Shown piece after piece: positions 31,242-32,759 of a DNA stretch of 32,759 nucleotides; the stretch's first letter is position 1, and the number at the start of each line of letters is the position of its first letter. Source of the stretch: DATLNF01 sp035536235. GTDB taxonomy: Bacteria; Actinomycetota; Actinomycetes; BP-191. A program made the position numbers and the translations under genes. A model generated the notes under the pieces. It made no database searches. It worked only from the letters and a program-made list of their open reading frames with translations, and was not told the DNA's origin. The stretch spans positions 1 through 32,759 of the forward strand of contig DATLOQ010000013.1 in assembly GCA_035536235.1 (NCBI GenBank), written 5' to 3'.

Positions 31242-32573
31242 ATGGCGCAGACGAAGTCCACGGTCCGCAAGCCCACGGCCTCCCGGCGCCGCTGCTATGT
31301 GATCGACACGAGCGTGCTGCTGTCGGACCCCATGGCGCTCAAGCGCTTCGACGAGCACGAGGTGGTGCTCCCGCTGGTGGTGATCGGCGAGCTGGAGGAC
31401 AAGCGGGCCCACCCCGAGCTCGGCTGGTTCGCCCGGTCCGCGCTGCGACTGCTCGACGACCTGCGCATCACCTACGGCCGGCTCGACCAGCCGCTGCCGC
31501 TCAATGACGCAGGCGGCACGCTGCACGTCGAGCTCAACCACAGCGACCCTTCGGTGCTGCCGCTGGGCTTTCGCACCGATGCCAACGACCACCGGATCCT
31601 GGCCGTCGCCCTCAACCTCCAGGCCGAGGGTCACCACGTCACCCTGGTCTCCAAGGACCTGCCGCTGCGGGTCAAGGCGGCCAGCGTCGGCATCGCCGCC
31701 GAGGAGTACCGCGCCGAGCTCGCGGTCGATGCCGGCTGGACCGGGATGGCTGAGGTCGACGTCTCGCGCGAGGTCCTCGACCGGCTCTACTCCGAGGAGT
31801 GCCTCGACATCGAGGAGGCCCGAGAGCTGCCCTGTCACACCGGTCTCGTGCTGCTCGGCGGGTCGTCCTCGGGCCTGGGACGCGTGCAGGCGGACAAGAC
31901 GGTTCGGCTGGTTCGGGGCGACCGCGACGCCTTTGGCCTGCACGGCCGCAGCGCCGAGCAGCGCATCGCCCTGGACCTCCTGCTGGACAACGAGGTCGGC
32001 ATCGTGTCGTTGGGCGGGCGAGCCGGCACCGGCAAGTCGGCGTTGGCCCTGTGCGCCGGACTCGAGGCGGTGCTTGAGCGACGGCTGCACAAGCGGGTTG
32101 TCGTCTTCCGGCCGCTGTACGCCGTCGGCGGCCAGGACCTCGGCTACCTGCCGGGCAGCGAGGGCGAGAAGATGGGCCCGTGGGCGCAGGCCGTCTACGA
32201 CACTCTCGGCGCGCTTGTCGCGCAGGAGGTCATCGACGAGGTGCTCAACCGCGGCATCCTCGAGGTGCTGCCGCTCACCCACATCCGCGGACGTTCACTC
32301 CACGACTCCTTCGTCATCGTCGACGAGGCCCAGTCCCTCGAGCGCGGCGTGCTCCTGACCGTGCTCTCCCGCATCGGCGCGGGCTCGCGTGTGGTGATGA
32401 CGCACGACGTCGCGCAGCGCGACAACCTGCGGGTCGGCCGCCACGACGGGGTGGCAGCGGTCATCGAGGCGCTGAAGGGCCACCCGCTCTTCGCCCACGT
32501 CACCCTCACCCGGTCGGAGCGCTCGCCGATCGCCGCGCTGGTGACCGACCTCCTCGAGGACATCCCGCTCTAG
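31242..32573 (+). CDS. phoH2: PhoH2: PIN RNase domain fused to PhoH ATPase
   Basis: 443 residues. The N-terminal PIN domain (VIDTSVLLSDP with D22, VVIGELED, then TDANDHRILAVAL with its acidic residues) is a Mg-dependent RNase fold, and the C-terminal PhoH domain has Walker A GRAGTGKSALA near residue 260 and Walker B FVIVDEAQS near 358. PhoH2 proteins of mycobacteria are RNA helicase-RNases preceded by a short antitoxin-like ORF (phoAT). No convincing small ORF is seen here in the 215-bp divergent gap, so this copy seems to lack it. The ATG at 31242 follows GGAGG (31231-31235); the open frame back to 30954 overlaps the divergent peptidase and is rejected. Position matches Rv1095. Confidence 0.94.
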   Translation: MAQTKSTVRKPTASRRRCYVIDTSVLLSDPMALKRFDEHEVVLPLVVIGELEDKRAHPELGWFARSALRLLDDLRITYGRLDQPLPLNDAGGTLHVELNHSDPSVLPLGFRTDANDHRILAVALNLQAEGHHVTLVSKDLPLRVKAASVGIAAEEYRAELAVDAGWTGMAEVDVSREVLDRLYSEECLDIEEARELPCHTGLVLLGGSSSGLGRVQADKTVRLVRGDRDAFGLHGRSAEQRIALDLLLDNEVGIVSLGGRAGTGKSALALCAGLEAVLERRLHKRVVVFRPLYAVGGQDLGYLPGSEGEKMGPWAQAVYDTLGALVAQEVIDEVLNRGILEVLPLTHIRGRSLHDSFVIVDEAQSLERGVLLTVLSRIGAGSRVVMTHDVAQRDNLRVGRHDGVAAVIEALKGHPLFAHVTLTRSERSPIAALVTDLLEDIPL

Positions 32574-32600
32574 GGCGGCTCGCCGTTCGCCACACCGCAT

Positions 32601-32656
32601 CTTTCCGACTCCACGACCACATCCCCGGGCGGAATCGTGGTCGCCGGGTCGAAAAG
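32601..32656. repeat. Imperfect palindrome in a convergent gap, dispersed repeat copy 2
   Basis: The arms ctttccgactccacgaccac (32601-32620) and gtggtcgccgggtcgaaaag (32637-32656) match at 16 of 20 paired positions around a 16-nt loop. The core cgactccacgacca and the flank gtcgaaaagat/gtcgaaaagaa are shared with the copy at 15253-15306. It lies between the phoH2 stop and the convergent thioesterase fragment. Confidence 0.75.
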
Positions 32657-32687
32657 AAGGGGTCGGGTGTCGAGCCGCGGCTACGGC

Positions 32688-32759
32688 TTACGCCGGCAGG
32701 TTGCAGAGCATCTGCTGGCCCCCGGAGGCGACCAATCCGCCGTCCTGCGCCCACACCGC
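32688..32759 (-). CDS. C-terminus of a TesB-like acyl-CoA thioesterase, 5' end outside the window
   Basis: The last 23 codons and the stop of a gene entering from the right edge. The peptide VWAQDGGLVASGGQQML is the strand pair that closes the second hotdog domain in TesB-type acyl-CoA thioesterases, including the conserved Gln of the DGGLVASGGQQ segment. These enzymes hydrolyse acyl-CoA to fatty acid and CoA. With so little sequence the call rests on that one motif and on the correct frame to a TAA stop. It converges on phoH2 across a 114-bp gap containing a dispersed palindrome. Confidence 0.6.
   Translation of the reverse strand, partial: AVWAQDGGLVASGGQQMLCNLPA

Noticed and set aside
32506..32754. 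82-codon minus-strand frame at the right edge
   Set aside because: A different minus-strand frame ending in TAA at 32688 encodes a recognisable TesB C-terminus; this one overlaps phoH2 and has no motif.

Overview
The window is very GC-rich and reads as Actinomycetota chromosome. Evidence for this includes a mycothiol S-conjugate amidase (mca), a GTP-dependent PEP carboxykinase, a short-chain Z-prenyl synthase, a PhoH2 PIN-ATPase fusion, and several genes whose start codon sits 6-7 nt behind a TANNNT hexamer, as expected of leaderless actinobacterial transcripts. The order greA - DUF4307 - mca - DUF255 thioredoxin-like protein - Z-prenyl synthase - phoH2 matches, from memory, the Mycobacterium tuberculosis Rv1080c-Rv1095 block. 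The genus cannot be named from the sequence alone.

Layout. 1-2757: a truncated ChlI/MoxR-type ATPase (minus) diverges from a FIST sensor gene that overlaps a ROK sugar kinase by 4 nt. 2758-2981: two direct copies of a 51-bp hairpin repeat. 2982-5145: an alpha/beta hydrolase with an Asp nucleophile diverges from threonine dehydratase. 5155-5330: repeats and hairpins in front of a secreted zinc carboxypeptidase. 7719-11565: a CxC-motif permease, its TIGR03943/DUF1980 partner and a second secreted carboxypeptidase in one close-packed run, followed by a Cys-rich Tat-exported protein. 12245-15242: hppD, greA and DUF4307 (minus) diverging from mca. 15358-19964: a cell-wall beta-propeller protein, arfB, and a cyclase-ATPase regulator (all minus). 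20050-24932: the DUF255 protein, a small protein with a ribbon-helix-helix-like C-terminus, a 49-residue secreted peptide and pckG. 25067-28903: an unknown gene, a double GNAT protein, the Z-prenyl synthase and a DUF885 metallopeptidase. 28915-32759: the third carboxypeptidase (minus), phoH2, and the last 23 codons of a TesB-like thioesterase.

The most distinctive content is surface biology. Three full-length M14 carboxypeptidase paralogues share signal peptide, M14 domain, amidotransferase-like domain, Pro-Ala linker, LPATG, membrane helix and Arg-rich tail, and a beta-propeller protein ends in LPRTG. Four sortase substrates therefore lie within 26 kb, with no sortase visible. One peptidase appears co-transcribed with a putative metal permease pair. 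Other notable signals are two divergent promoters whose -10 elements overlap, a dispersed palindrome found in two convergent intergenic gaps, and an AT-rich repeat before the ribbon-helix-helix-like gene. No tRNA, rRNA, CRISPR array, insertion sequence or phage gene was seen, and no gene-free stretch exceeds 300 bp.
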